Source: Novosphingobium pokkalii (lineage in GTDB: Bacteria; Pseudomonadota; Alphaproteobacteria; Sphingomonadales; Sphingomonadaceae). Taken from it: a stretch of DNA of 64,000 nucleotides. A model generated the notes under the pieces. That model worked only from the letters and a program-made list of their open reading frames with translations. It ran no database searches and had not been told where the DNA came from. The first letter of the stretch is position 1; every line of letters begins with the position of its first letter. The translations under genes and the position numbers were made by a program. Where the stretch lies: positions 62,001 through 126,000 of the forward strand of contig NZ_BMZP01000003.1 of the NCBI RefSeq assembly GCF_014652855.1. Reading direction: 5' to 3'. This document shows, one piece after another, positions 27,134 to 35,923 of the stretch.

Positions 27134-28122
27134 GCGGCAAAGCTCCCGCCCAGGCGTCCGGCCGGATCGCGCAGGTCCGCCGGGATATTGGCATCGAACC
27201 ATGCCGCCACCGGGGCCAGCGCGGGATGGGCCAGATCGCGTTCCAGCATGGCCCAGACGCGGGGGATGTAATCGAGGTAGCGCGCCTTGCCGTCTCGCTT
27301 CCACAGGCGCACGAAGATGCCGACGATCTTGGTGTTGCGCTGTGCGCCCAGCCGCGCATAGTCGGCCAGGAAATCGCCCTGCGGCCGGGCCTTCTGCACG
27401 TAATAGTCAAACATGCGCGCTTCGAGTTCGGGCGAAACCTCGCGCCGCGCGTCCTGCAACAACGAGACGAGGTCATAGGCCGGGTGCCCGGCCAGCGCAT
27501 CCTGGAAGTCGAGCAGCCCTTGCGCATCGAGCCCGCCGAGCAGCATGATGTTCTCGGCATGGTAATCGCGCAGCACGGTCACGCCGGGGCGCTGCGCCGG
27601 CAACAGCGGCGCCAGGACCTGTTCCCACGCCGCCTGGAAGCCCGCGGCATCGACATAAAGCGCGCGCGCCGGGCAGAACCATTCGATGAACAGGCACACT
27701 TCGCGCATGTATTCGGCCATGCCATAGGCGGTGAATGGCCCGGCCGGCAGTTGCGCCAGTTGCACCAGGGTATCAATCGCGGCGCGATAGACGGCGTCTT
27801 CGTCCTGCGGCCAGGCATCGACATATTCGCGCATGCGCGTGTCGCCGAAGTCTTCCAGCAAGACCCACCCCTCGCCCGCTTCCTCGGCCAGGATATGCGG
27901 CGCGCGCAAGCCGTTGGCATCGAGCCAGCGCGCGGCGCGCAGGAACGGCTGCGGGTCTTCCTGCGGCGGCGGCGCATGCATCAGCATGGCCTTGTCTTCG
28001 CCCCGCCGCACGCGGAAATAGCGGCGGAAAGAGGCATCGCCCGGCAAGGGCTCGATAAGCGCGCCGGCCCAGCCCGCGCGGGCCAGGAAAGCATCGATTC
28101 CAACTGGAAGATCGCTGGTCAT
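27130..28122 (-). CDS. amgK: MurNAc/GlcNAc anomeric kinase (AmgK-like)
   Basis: 330 residues from ATG 28122, overlapping the tsaE stop by ATGA. Aminoglycoside-phosphotransferase fold: PLPGDASFRRYFRV (nucleotide loop), AMLMHAPPPQEDPQPFL, GEGWVLLEDFGDTRM, the catalytic segment VTVLRDYHAENIMLL (Asp and Asn in DYHxxN) and the metal site LLDFQDALAGHPAYDLVSLLQDAR. Pseudomonas AmgK phosphorylates MurNAc and GlcNAc at C1. Together with MurU this is the anabolic recycling route that gives intrinsic fosfomycin tolerance in organisms that have it. The family call depends partly on context. Confidence 0.88.
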   Translation of the reverse strand: MTSDLPVGIDAFLARAGWAGALIEPLPGDASFRRYFRVRRGEDKAMLMHAPPPQEDPQPFLRAARWLDANGLRAPHILAEEAGEGWVLLEDFGDTRMREYVDAWPQDEDAVYRAAIDTLVQLAQLPAGPFTAYGMAEYMREVCLFIEWFCPARALYVDAAGFQAAWEQVLAPLLPAQRPGVTVLRDYHAENIMLLGGLDAQGLLDFQDALAGHPAYDLVSLLQDARREVSPELEARMFDYYVQKARPQGDFLADYARLGAQRNTKIVGIFVRLWKRDGKARYLDYIPRVWAMLERDLAHPALAPVAAWFDANIPADLRDPAGRLGGSFAA

Positions 28123-28565
28123 GGCAGCCGCTCTAACCACCCCTGGCCGGGCAAGACAATGGCCTGCCGCCCGTTTTCCGCGATTTCCAGACGCAGCGTG
28201 AGGCAATCGCGCTCATGCCCAAAACCACCCGCATGATCGGGCCATTCGGCCAGCAGCACGGCACCCTGGCGATAGTCGTCCAGCCCGATCTCCTCGGCCT
28301 CGGCCGGATCGTCCAGGCGATAGAAATCGGCGTGGACCACCGGCAGGCGCACCCCGGGCGGATCATAGGTTTCGATGATGGTGAAGCTGGGCGACGGCAC
28401 TTCCCCCTCGTGCCCCAGCGCGCGCAGCAGTTCGCGCGCGAGCGTGGTCTTGCCGACGCCGAGCGTGCCTTCCAGGGCAAGCACATCGCCAGGGCGCAGG
28501 CGTGCGGCGATGCGGGCGGCCAGGGCTTGCGTAGCGGCAAGGTCGGGAAGCGGGATGGTGGTCAT
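28119..28565 (-). CDS. tsaE: tRNA threonylcarbamoyladenosine biosynthesis ATPase TsaE
   Basis: 148 residues. The P-loop is LEGTLGVGKTTLAREL (about residues 32-47), followed by VPSPSFTIIETYDPPGVRLPVVHADFYRLDDPAEAEEIGLDDY, which carries the HxDxYR and DY motifs of TsaE, and AVLLAEWPDHAG. TsaE cooperates with TsaB and TsaD to make t6A37 in ANN-decoding tRNAs. Stop overlaps the amgK start. First gene after the divL stop and the inverted repeat at 28591-28663, in the conserved alphaproteobacterial order divL-tsaE-amgK-murU-addB. Confidence 0.95.
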   Translation of the reverse strand: MTTIPLPDLAATQALAARIAARLRPGDVLALEGTLGVGKTTLARELLRALGHEGEVPSPSFTIIETYDPPGVRLPVVHADFYRLDDPAEAEEIGLDDYRQGAVLLAEWPDHAGGFGHERDCLTLRLEIAENGRQAIVLPGQGWLERLP

Positions 28566-28590
28566 GGCTCTGGATGGCTAGCGAAGTGGG

Positions 28591-28663
28591 GGGCCCCGGA
28601 TCAAGTCCGGGGCGACGATAATGGCTTTCTGAAATCCGTCGCCCCGGACTTGATCCGGGGCCC
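28591..28663. repeat. Inverted pair of CCCCGGATCAAGTCCGGGG repeats
   Basis: 27-bp arms at 28591-28617 and 28637-28663 are exact inverse complements. Each arm is itself a hairpin (CCCCGGA-TCAAG-TCCGGGG), separated by 19 bp. It lies between divL and tsaE. A REPIN-type doublet; it could also form a long cruciform or attenuate read-through. Confidence 0.8.
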
Positions 28664-28679
28664 TCCACAACGCCCGCGC

Positions 28680-31037
28680 TCAAGGCAGCGTCACAATTGC
28701 ACTGGTGCCCGATCCGGGCTCCGAGAGCAGCTCGAACTGCCCGCCATGTGCGTCAATCAACTGGCGCACGAGCGGCAGGCCCAGGCCCTGGCGGCGCTCT
28801 GCGGTGCGGCCGTCGGCAGCAAGCTTGAGGCCCTCCATCGCGCGGGCCAGCGCGGCGGCGTCCATGCCCCGGCCATTGTCGGAAATCACCACGCGCAGAT
28901 CATGCGCGCGGCGCGTGCATTCCACCAGGATACGCCCGCCATCGGGCGTGGCCGCAATGGCATTGTCGATCAACTGACCGAACACGCGGCGCAGGCGCCG
29001 TGCATCGCCCGTCACTTTGCCCACCGCCTGGCTGCCGCGCAGGTCCAGCGTCAGGCCGGCCGTGCCGATCTTGTCGGCCCGTTCGCGCACCACATCGGCG
29101 AGCAGCGGGAACACGTCCACCGGGTCGCGCGCCAGCGGCAACATGCCTGCCTCGCTTTGCGACAGGTCCAGCACGTTCTCGATCTGCTCGCCCAGCCGCT
29201 CCACCGACGAGAGGATCGCGGCGACGTAGTCGCGGGCCTGCGGCGTGAGTTCGCCAGCCAGCCCGCTTTGCAGCATTTCGGCAAAGCCGCCGATGGAATT
29301 GAGCGGGTTGCGGAATTCATAGCTCATGTTGGCGATGAAGCGCGTCTTCACCGCGTCGGCTTCGATCAGCGCGGCGTTGCGCTCGCGCAGCGCGGCCTCG
29401 GCCTTTTGCGAATCCGTGATGTCGAGCACGGTCAGCAGGCCATTGCCATCGGGCAGCGGCACCCCGGCGAATTCCAGGTGGCGCCCGTCGGCCAGCGCCA
29501 GGCGGCCGCTGGTCTGCTTGCGCTCCAGCGTGGCGGACTGGATGACCTGCCCGATCATGCCCACTTGCGCGGGCCGCTTGAGCAGGCCGGCCAGACGCTT
29601 GAGCAGCATGTCGGCGCGCGGATGGGTACCGAGGAACTCCTCGTCCAACCCCCAATCTTGGGCAAAGCGCCGGTTCCACAATTGCAGGCGGCTATCCGGC
29701 CCGAACACGGCGAGAGATTCGAACAGGTTGTCGAACGTGGCGGTGCGCGTGCGCAACAAGGTGTCGCGCGTGGCGGAAAGCTGCAACTGCTCGGTCTGGT
29801 CCTCGAAGATCAGCAGCAATCCGCCATCGGGCATGGGCTGGCCCACCACGCGCAGATGCATGCCATCGTGCAGGTGCCAGGGCTCCTCGCGCGGTTCGCG
29901 GGCCAGGAACCAGGCCTGGCGTTCCCGCCGCCATTCGGGAAAATCGCGCACTTCGGGCAGCTTGCCACCATCGCGCAGCCGGTCGAGCACGCGGTCGAAC
30001 GGCGGCGTATCGTTGACCCAGGCCGGGCTGATGCCGAAGATGCGCAGGAACGGCTGGTTGGCGAACACCAGATTGCGGCCCGCATCGAACTGCGCGATCG
30101 CAGCCGAGAGGGTGTCGAGCATCTGGCGCTGCGCATCGCGGAAGCGGCGGAACTGGCGGGTAAGCTCCTCCATCTGCTCGATATCCACGGCATAGCCGGC
30201 CACGCCTTCGCCCGCGATGGGCAGGTCACTCACGCGCATGGTGCGGCGCTGGCCGTTGACCGTGGCCGATACCACGCGCTCGGCCGGGCGGCGCTGGGCA
30301 AAGACATCGGCGGCCACCTGCGCCGCACTCAGGCCTTCCATCGGCTCGACAAGTTCGATGCCGCGATCGACCACCTCCGCTGCGCTCGCCGCCCCCACCG
30401 CGCGGACATAGGCGGTGTTGACCAGGCGCAGGCGCATGGCGGAATCGCGAAACCACATCGGCAGCGGCGCTGCCTCGATCAATCCGGCCAGGCCCGAAAA
30501 ATCGGCGTGGGCCTGCGCAGCCTCGGCTCGCAGCGCGCGGATTTCGGCCACGCTGTCGCTCGCATCGAAGAACCACAGCAGCGCCGCGCCGCCCGGGGCG
30601 ATCTGCGGATCGGCCAGGCTGCCGCGCACGGCGAGCGCGGTGACCCCGCCGCGCGGCACCAGCGAGAGCGACAGCGGCGCCCCGGTCTTTTGCGTGTGCC
30701 GCACCGCTTCGGCCAGGCCGGCCAGGGTTTCGGCGTCGAGCCCACGACCGCCACCGTCCAACTCGGTGAGGTAACCGGGCATGGCATCCAGGCCCAGCCA
30801 GCCGGCGAGACGCGAGGCGCCTTCGATCCGCCCATCGGCGCGCACCAGCAGGGGCAGCGCGGGTGCTTCATCGACCATCCGTGTCAGCTTGCGCGCCAGT
30901 CGCTCGGCCGCCTCGGCCCGGCGCACCCGTGCCCGCGCGGAAAGCACGGCCCAGCCCGCCGCCAGCGTCCAGCCGGCCAGCAGCAGCGCCACGGCAACGG
31001 TCACGGCAACAGCAGCGGGCGAATGCAACAACATCAT
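28680..31037 (-). CDS. divL: DivL-type PAS pseudo-histidine kinase with tyrosine in place of the phosphoacceptor histidine
   Basis: 785 residues: one N-terminal membrane segment (about 8-30), several PAS-like domains (roughly residues 40-540), then DHp and HATPase domains. The H-box reads FIANMSYEFRNPLNSIGGFAEML, so the phosphorylated His is Tyr573. The ATP-binding N, G1 and G2 boxes are present (QLIDNAIAATPDGG, VISDNGRGMD, RQGLGLPLVRQLI). Caulobacter DivL (769 aa, Tyr550) has the same substitution and controls CckA-CtrA in the cell cycle through DivK. The gene order with tsaE and amgK downstream supports orthology. ATG 31037 is chosen among two adjacent ATGs; no clear SD. Confidence 0.8.
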   Translation of the reverse strand: MMLLHSPAAVAVTVAVALLLAGWTLAAGWAVLSARARVRRAEAAERLARKLTRMVDEAPALPLLVRADGRIEGASRLAGWLGLDAMPGYLTELDGGGRGLDAETLAGLAEAVRHTQKTGAPLSLSLVPRGGVTALAVRGSLADPQIAPGGAALLWFFDASDSVAEIRALRAEAAQAHADFSGLAGLIEAAPLPMWFRDSAMRLRLVNTAYVRAVGAASAAEVVDRGIELVEPMEGLSAAQVAADVFAQRRPAERVVSATVNGQRRTMRVSDLPIAGEGVAGYAVDIEQMEELTRQFRRFRDAQRQMLDTLSAAIAQFDAGRNLVFANQPFLRIFGISPAWVNDTPPFDRVLDRLRDGGKLPEVRDFPEWRRERQAWFLAREPREEPWHLHDGMHLRVVGQPMPDGGLLLIFEDQTEQLQLSATRDTLLRTRTATFDNLFESLAVFGPDSRLQLWNRRFAQDWGLDEEFLGTHPRADMLLKRLAGLLKRPAQVGMIGQVIQSATLERKQTSGRLALADGRHLEFAGVPLPDGNGLLTVLDITDSQKAEAALRERNAALIEADAVKTRFIANMSYEFRNPLNSIGGFAEMLQSGLAGELTPQARDYVAAILSSVERLGEQIENVLDLSQSEAGMLPLARDPVDVFPLLADVVRERADKIGTAGLTLDLRGSQAVGKVTGDARRLRRVFGQLIDNAIAATPDGGRILVECTRRAHDLRVVISDNGRGMDAAALARAMEGLKLAADGRTAERRQGLGLPLVRQLIDAHGGQFELLSEPGSGTSAIVTLP

Positions 31038-31118
31038 CCCATGGCTAGGCTGCAAGCGACCGAAACACAACCGGTGCACGCGCGAAATTCGGCCGATCCC
31101 GTGCAATCACCGGGCAGC

Positions 31119-31156
31119 AAAACGCCCCGCATCCTGACCGGATACGGGGCGTTTTT
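31119..31156. terminator. Intrinsic terminator after ahcY
   Basis: AAAACGCCCCG-C-ATCC, loop TGACC, GGAT-A-CGGGGCGTTTTT. A strong stem with T-runs on both sides, placed 26 bp beyond the ahcY stop on the minus strand. It separates ahcY from divL. Confidence 0.8.
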
Positions 31157-31181
31157 CAGGCAGACCCGATACGGGCCTGAA

Positions 31182-32603
31182 TCAGTAGCGGTAGTGATCC
31201 GGCTTGAACGGGCCTTCCGGCGTCACACCGATATAGCTCGCCTGCTTTTCGCTCAGCTTGGTCAGCTTCACGCCCAGCTTTTCCAAGTGCAGCGCCGCCA
31301 CCTTTTCATCCAAGTGCTTGGGCAACACATAGACGTCGTTGTTGTACTGCTCGCTCTTGGTGAACAGCTCGATCTGGGCCAGCGTCTGGTTGGTGAAGCT
31401 GGCGCTCATCACGAAGCTGGGGTGGCCGGTGGCGCAACCCAGGTTCACCAGGCGCCCCTTGGCGAGGATGATGATCTGCTTGCCCGGTTCACCATTTTCG
31501 GCGGGGAATTCGACCAGGTCGGTGCCCGGCTTCACTTCCATCCACTTGTAGTTCGACAGCGCGGAAATCTGGATCTCGCTGTCGAAGTGGCCGATGTTGC
31601 ACACGATGCTCATGGGCTTCATCGCCTTCATGTGCTCGGCGGTGATCACGTCTTCGTTGCCGGTGGCCGTTACGAAGATGTCGGCGCGGGTGACGGCTTC
31701 TTCCATCGTCACCACTTCATAGCCTTCCATCGCCGCCTGGAGGGCGCAGATCGGATCGACTTCGGTCACCATCACGCGGGCGCCGCCGTTGCGCAGCGAG
31801 GCGGCCGAACCCTTGCCCACGTCACCAAAGCCGGCAACGCAAGCGACCTTGCCGGCCAGCATCACGTCGGTGGCGCGGCGGATCGCGTCGACCAGCGATT
31901 CCTTGCAGCCATAGAGGTTGTCGAACTTCGACTTGGTCACCGAATCGTTCACGTTGATCGCGGGGAACGGCAGCTTGCCTTCCTTGGCGATCTGGTAGAG
32001 GCGATGGACGCCCGTGGTGGTTTCTTCCGAAACGCCCTTGATGGCCTTGACGCTCTGCGTCAGGTAGCCGGGCTTGGCCTTGAGGAAGGCCTTGAGCGCG
32101 CGGCAGAATTCGATTTCTTCGGCGTTGCTGGGCTCGAACAGGTCTTCACCCGCTTCCACGCGCGCGCCCCACAGCGCGAACATGGTGGCATCGCCGCCAT
32201 CGTCGAGGATCATGTTGGCGGTGTCATCGCCCCAGTCGAAGATGCGGCCGACATAGTCCCAGTAATCGGCCAGGCTTTCACCCTTCACCGCGAACACCGG
32301 AATGCCGCGCGCGGCAATGGCGGCGGCGGCGTGATCCTGCGTCGAAAAGATGTTGCAGGTGGCCCAGCGCACCTCGGCGCCCAGGGCAACCAGCGTCTCG
32401 ATCAGTACCGCGGTCTGGATCGTCATGTGCAGCGAACCGGTGATGCGCGCGCCCTTCAGGGGCTGCGACGCGCCGAATTCCTGGCGCAGCGCCATCAGGC
32501 CGGGCATTTCGGTTTCGGCAATGGCGATTTCCGCGCGGCCGAAATCGGCCAGGCCGAGATCGGCGATCACATAGTCCTTGTTCGCTTCGAGCGCGCTGGC
32601 CAC
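31182..32603 (-). CDS. ahcY: Adenosylhomocysteinase
   Basis: Hydrolyses S-adenosylhomocysteine to adenosine and homocysteine, using bound NAD+. 473 residues from GTG 32603, preceded by GGAGATG; a TTG six codons upstream is less likely. Seen motifs: [49 protein letters not shown] (catalytic Lys region), [20 protein letters not shown] (Rossmann GxGxxG) and [11 protein letters not shown]. The end KPDHYRY carries the C-terminal Lys-Tyr that contacts NAD. The 41-residue insertion of the long-form enzymes appears present ([20 protein letters not shown] then long helices). A palindrome at 32710-32729 is a candidate operator. Confidence 0.97.
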   Translation of the reverse strand: MASALEANKDYVIADLGLADFGRAEIAIAETEMPGLMALRQEFGASQPLKGARITGSLHMTIQTAVLIETLVALGAEVRWATCNIFSTQDHAAAAIAARGIPVFAVKGESLADYWDYVGRIFDWGDDTANMILDDGGDATMFALWGARVEAGEDLFEPSNAEEIEFCRALKAFLKAKPGYLTQSVKAIKGVSEETTTGVHRLYQIAKEGKLPFPAINVNDSVTKSKFDNLYGCKESLVDAIRRATDVMLAGKVACVAGFGDVGKGSAASLRNGGARVMVTEVDPICALQAAMEGYEVVTMEEAVTRADIFVTATGNEDVITAEHMKAMKPMSIVCNIGHFDSEIQISALSNYKWMEVKPGTDLVEFPAENGEPGKQIIILAKGRLVNLGCATGHPSFVMSASFTNQTLAQIELFTKSEQYNNDVYVLPKHLDEKVAALHLEKLGVKLTKLSEKQASYIGVTPEGPFKPDHYRY

Positions 32604-32709
32604 GAGGCATCTCCGTATCAAAGGGCGTCAGGGACGCAAAAAACAGACCCGCCGGGGCAGGCCGCTGATGGGCCGCTCTTAGCGGGTCCGTCTGCACAGG
32701 GCAACGTTA

Positions 32710-32729
32710 ATATAAAGAAGTCTTTATAT
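32710..32729. promoter_or_regulatory. Palindromic operator upstream of ahcY (SahR-like)
   Basis: ATATAAAGA-AG-TCTTTATAT, perfect 9-bp arms in otherwise GC-rich DNA, 107 bp before the ahcY start. It resembles from memory the binding sites of ArsR-family regulators such as SahR that sense S-adenosylhomocysteine and control ahcY and methionine-cycle genes. No such regulator gene is in the window. Confidence 0.55.
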
Positions 32730-32901
32730 CGGCATTGCTACGTGCAGCCTCCACCATGCCCGTTCCATCACGAAGGCAGCGCCTTTGGCCGCGAATTGCA
32801 CGAGCCAGCATGCGCAACGGTTGCACGCCCCTGCCCGGCGCCTATATCCCGCGTGCCCGCCACTCCCTCGTGGTGCGCACGTCAAGGAAAGGAATTTGGG
32901 G

Positions 32902-33381
32902 ATGACGATCACCGTTGGCGAAACCGTGCCCGATGTGAAGCTGGTCAAGGCCACGCAGGAAGGCCCCGAAGCCGTCCAGTCGGCCGATTATTTCAAGGGC
33001 AAGCGCGTGGCGCTGTTCTCGGTGCCGGGTGCCTTCACCCCCACCTGCTCGGCCCGCCACCTGCCGGGCTATGTCGACAAGGCCGCCGATCTCAAGGCCA
33101 AGGGCATCGACGAAATCGCCTGCACTGCGGTCAACGATCCCTTCGTGATGAAAGCCTGGGGTGAAGCCAGCGGCTCGCCCGAAGTGACCATGCTGGCCGA
33201 CGGCAACGGCGATTTCGCCAAGGCGCTGGGCCTGACCATGGACGGCACCGGCTTTGGCCTGGGCCTGCGCGGCCAGCGCTTTGCCGCCGTGATCAACGAT
33301 GGCGTGGTTGAGCAGCTCCACGTCGAAGCGCCGGGCGACTTCAAGGTGAGCGCGGCGGAATATCTGCTCGAAAAGCTCTGA
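32902..33381 (+). CDS. Peroxiredoxin, PRX5 / type II family
   Basis: Reduces hydrogen and organic peroxides with thiol reductants. 159 residues from ATG 32902 (MTITVGETVPDVKLV), with AAGGAAAGGA upstream. The peroxidatic cysteine lies in SVPGAFTPTCSARHLPGY (about residue 49). Further family segments are VNDPFVMKAWGEASG and LADGNGDFAKALGL, and FGLGLRGQRFAAVINDGVV. No resolving Cys is obvious, as in the one-cysteine glutaredoxin-dependent type. Cytosolic. Divergent from ahcY across 298 bp that hold the palindrome above. Confidence 0.92.
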   Translation: MTITVGETVPDVKLVKATQEGPEAVQSADYFKGKRVALFSVPGAFTPTCSARHLPGYVDKAADLKAKGIDEIACTAVNDPFVMKAWGEASGSPEVTMLADGNGDFAKALGLTMDGTGFGLGLRGQRFAAVINDGVVEQLHVEAPGDFKVSAAEYLLEKL

Positions 33382-33429
33382 TCCGGGCAGCGCCGGCTTT
33401 CCCCATGGAAGGCCGGCGCTCCACCGCTA

Positions 33430-33595
33430 AGAGCCCGACCCAAAAGTCTGGCGGCGGAGGTTTGGCGAGGGATTTTGGGTCAACGCAAGAAGGCTGGGAG
33501 CCCAGCGATGCTGGAAGCATCGTGGCGAGCAGCCGACGCAGCGGTGGCGCAAAAGACCCGCCAGGCCGACCCGCAAGATTTTTGGGTCGGGCTCT
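33430..33595. repeat. 166-bp element with 16-bp perfect terminal inverted repeats
   Basis: AGAGCCCGACCCAAAA at 33430-33445 is the exact inverse complement of TTTTGGGTCGGGCTCT at 33580-33595. A second inverted pair (TCTGGCGG near the left end, CCGCCAGG near the right end) continues the fold inward. No open frame with coding character. MITE-like, or a large structured terminator between the convergent peroxiredoxin and folE genes. No target duplication is clear. Confidence 0.7.
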
Positions 33596-33597
33596 AA

Positions 33598-34224
33598 TCA
33601 ATAGCCCATCAGGCTCATCACTTCCTTGCGGCTGCGCGGATCGGCCAGGAAGCAACCCAGCAGGCGGCTGGTGACCATGCCCACGCCCGGGGTCCGCACG
33701 CCCCGCCCAGTCATGCAGCCATGCTGCGCCTCAATCACCACGGCCACGCCCTGCGGGTGCAGGTGATCCCAGATGCACTGCGCCACTTCCGCGGTCAGCC
33801 GCTCCTGGATCTGAAGACGGCGGGCATAGCCGTGGAGCACGCGGGCCAGCTTGGAAATGCCCACCACGCGGTTCTGCGGCAGATAGGCGATCGAGGCCTT
33901 GCCGGTGATCGGCGCCATGTGATGCTCGCAGTGCGACTGGAACGGAATGTCGCGCAGCACCACGATCTCGTCATAGCCGCCGACTTCGGAAAAGGTCCGC
34001 GTCAGGTGGATCGAGGGATCCTCGGCATAGCCTTGGCAATATTCCAGCCAGGCGCGCGCCACGCGCTTGGGCGTGTCGATCAGGCCTTCGCGGGCCGGGT
34101 CATCGCCAGCCCACTCGATCAACGTGCGGATCGCGTCCTGCACATGGGGCGGCACCGGCACCTTGCCGCGCGCGGTGTCTTCGTCGTCGCCATGGTCGTG
34201 GCCGTAGCCCGGCAGGTCGGTCAT
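33598..34224 (-). CDS. folE: GTP cyclohydrolase I
   Basis: First step of tetrahydrofolate (and pterin) synthesis: GTP to 7,8-dihydroneopterin triphosphate. 208 residues from ATG 34224 (MTDLPGYGHDHGDDED). Zinc ligands and active site are visible in IPFQSHCEHHMAPITGKASIAYLP (Cys and His) and IEAQHGCMTGRGVRTPG (second Cys), with GISKLARVLHGYARRLQIQERLT between them. The acidic, His-containing N-terminus is variable in the family. It lies 41 bp downstream of the phospholipase D gene. The extended frame upstream overlaps that gene and is rejected. Confidence 0.96.
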   Translation of the reverse strand: MTDLPGYGHDHGDDEDTARGKVPVPPHVQDAIRTLIEWAGDDPAREGLIDTPKRVARAWLEYCQGYAEDPSIHLTRTFSEVGGYDEIVVLRDIPFQSHCEHHMAPITGKASIAYLPQNRVVGISKLARVLHGYARRLQIQERLTAEVAQCIWDHLHPQGVAVVIEAQHGCMTGRGVRTPGVGMVTSRLLGCFLADPRSRKEVMSLMGY

Positions 34225-34265
34225 TCGTTTCCAGTCCCCAATTTGCCGAGCGCGCGGCCCGGCGT

Positions 34266-35843
34266 TCACGGTGCTTCGGCGCTCTGGCGCCGGGTGCGCA
34301 GCTTCGCCAGCTTTCGCCCCAGCCCGCCGCGCCACAGGCGCCCGCGCTGATAAAACGCGAGCATTTCCTCGGGCCGCTCGGGATCGAGCGCTTCGGAGTC
34401 GGCCAGGGCCTGCTCGGTCTGCGTCAGCGATCGCGGCACGAACCGCCGCAAGTGCCGCCCGCCGCCACGTGCCGACTCAGCCGCAAGCGCAGCCATCCCG
34501 CCCGCAGCGGCCAAGGCCGCCGCTACCCGCTCCGCCGCCAATCCGCAATGCTCCGCCAGCAGCGAATGGCGCAAGGCGCGGATCGCGGGCACGGCGTGGG
34601 CGTTGCCGGGGCGCCCCGCATCGATGAACACGTCGCATTCGCTGTCCAGTCCCATCGAGCGATTGTTCATGTTGGCAGAGCCGATGCGCAGTACCGTATC
34701 ATCCACGATCATCAGCTTGGCATGGACATAGATCGGCGTGCCGCCGCGCGTGAACGGATGCCAGACCGAAAAGCGGTCGGCATGGTCATGGCTCTTCACC
34801 GCCTCGAACAACTGCACGCGCGCCAGGTCCATCGCGGTCTGCTCCAGCCAGCCATCGGATTCCCGCGGCATGACCAGGAAGACTTCGGGCGGATCGGGCT
34901 GCTCCAGCCGCTCGGCCAGCGCCTCGGCCACCCGGCGCGAGGCGAAGTACTGGTTCTCGGCATAGATGAAGTGCCGGGCCGCCGCGATCTGGCGGCAGAA
35001 CAGCGCCTCGATCTCGCGCACTTCGGCGATATCGGCGTAGGGCGAGCGGGTGCGGGCAATGCCCACTTCCACGTCGGTGAACTGCGCCACGATGCCGTTG
35101 GGCCAGGGGCTGTCGGCCTGTGGGCGGCAGGGTTCCAGATGGCGCCCGCCGGCCTGGTGCCAGCGGGTGCGGCCAAATTCGCCCAGCGCGGCGGCCACGG
35201 GCCCTTCCAGCAGCATGGTGCAATCGTGCCACGGGCCATAGGGCTTGCCGTCCGGCCGCCGCCGGCGCGGATCGTGATCGAGATGGGCGCGGGTGTCCCA
35301 GCGGTCCCCGGCCATGTCGATGCCGCCGCACACCGCAAAACGATCATCGATCACCGCGATCTTCTGGTGATGGCTGCATCCCAGCGGGTGCGCCGAATCG
35401 AGCTTGTAGCCAATGCGCGGATGGCGCCACCAGCGGATCAGGTCGAACACCATCGATCCGCGCAACAGCGCCTTGAACGCACCGAAATTCCATTTCAGTA
35501 CCAGCACTTCCAGGCCGCGCCGGCGATTGGCCAGCCACACCACGAAAGCGCCCAGCCGCGCCGGGGCCACGCGCTTGCGCGGCAGGTTCCACCAGCGGCG
35601 CCCGTCCCCGATCAGGATGCGCGTGTCGAAATCCCAGCCGATCAGGTGAATGCGCTGGCGCGCCGCCAGCATCGCATCGCGCATCAGGGCAAAGTAATCC
35701 GCCGCATCGACCACCGCATGCGCGCGCGTGGCGCGGGCATAGCGCCAGACGCCTTCCTCCACGCTGTCTTCCGATGCTGGGCTGGCAGCGGCGACTGGCG
35801 GAGCGGTGGGCGCGGCGTCAGGTGGCCCGTCTGGTGCATTCAT
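34266..35843 (-). CDS. Phospholipase D family protein with two HKD motifs
   Basis: 525 residues. The first HKD motif is GCSHHQKIAVIDDRFAVCGGIDMAGDRWD (about residues 155-183). The second is IYVHAKLMIVDDTVLRIGSANMNNRSMGLDSE (about 370-401). YAENQYFASR between them is typical of the PLD/cardiolipin synthase superfamily. No signal peptide; N-terminus is Ala/Pro-rich. Members hydrolyse or transfer phosphatidyl groups; whether this one is a phospholipase D or a cardiolipin synthase-like enzyme cannot be decided. It has one weak hydrophobic stretch only, so it is probably a peripheral membrane protein. Likely co-transcribed with folE. Confidence 0.88.
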   Translation of the reverse strand: MNAPDGPPDAAPTAPPVAAASPASEDSVEEGVWRYARATRAHAVVDAADYFALMRDAMLAARQRIHLIGWDFDTRILIGDGRRWWNLPRKRVAPARLGAFVVWLANRRRGLEVLVLKWNFGAFKALLRGSMVFDLIRWWRHPRIGYKLDSAHPLGCSHHQKIAVIDDRFAVCGGIDMAGDRWDTRAHLDHDPRRRRPDGKPYGPWHDCTMLLEGPVAAALGEFGRTRWHQAGGRHLEPCRPQADSPWPNGIVAQFTDVEVGIARTRSPYADIAEVREIEALFCRQIAAARHFIYAENQYFASRRVAEALAERLEQPDPPEVFLVMPRESDGWLEQTAMDLARVQLFEAVKSHDHADRFSVWHPFTRGGTPIYVHAKLMIVDDTVLRIGSANMNNRSMGLDSECDVFIDAGRPGNAHAVPAIRALRHSLLAEHCGLAAERVAAALAAAGGMAALAAESARGGGRHLRRFVPRSLTQTEQALADSEALDPERPEEMLAFYQRGRLWRGGLGRKLAKLRTRRQSAEAP

Positions 35844-35923
35844 ACCCGCGCAAACGCCGCGCAGGGCGGATGGTTCCAGCCACTACGACGCGGCCGGGCC
35901 ACGCCGGCAACGCGACCAGAAAA

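Noticed and set aside
28215..33164. A 1649-codon open frame on the plus strand through tsaE, divL and ahcY
   Set aside because: It lies antisense to three genes with clear catalytic motifs. In GC-rich DNA the reverse frame of real genes often stays open. No domain is recognisable in it.
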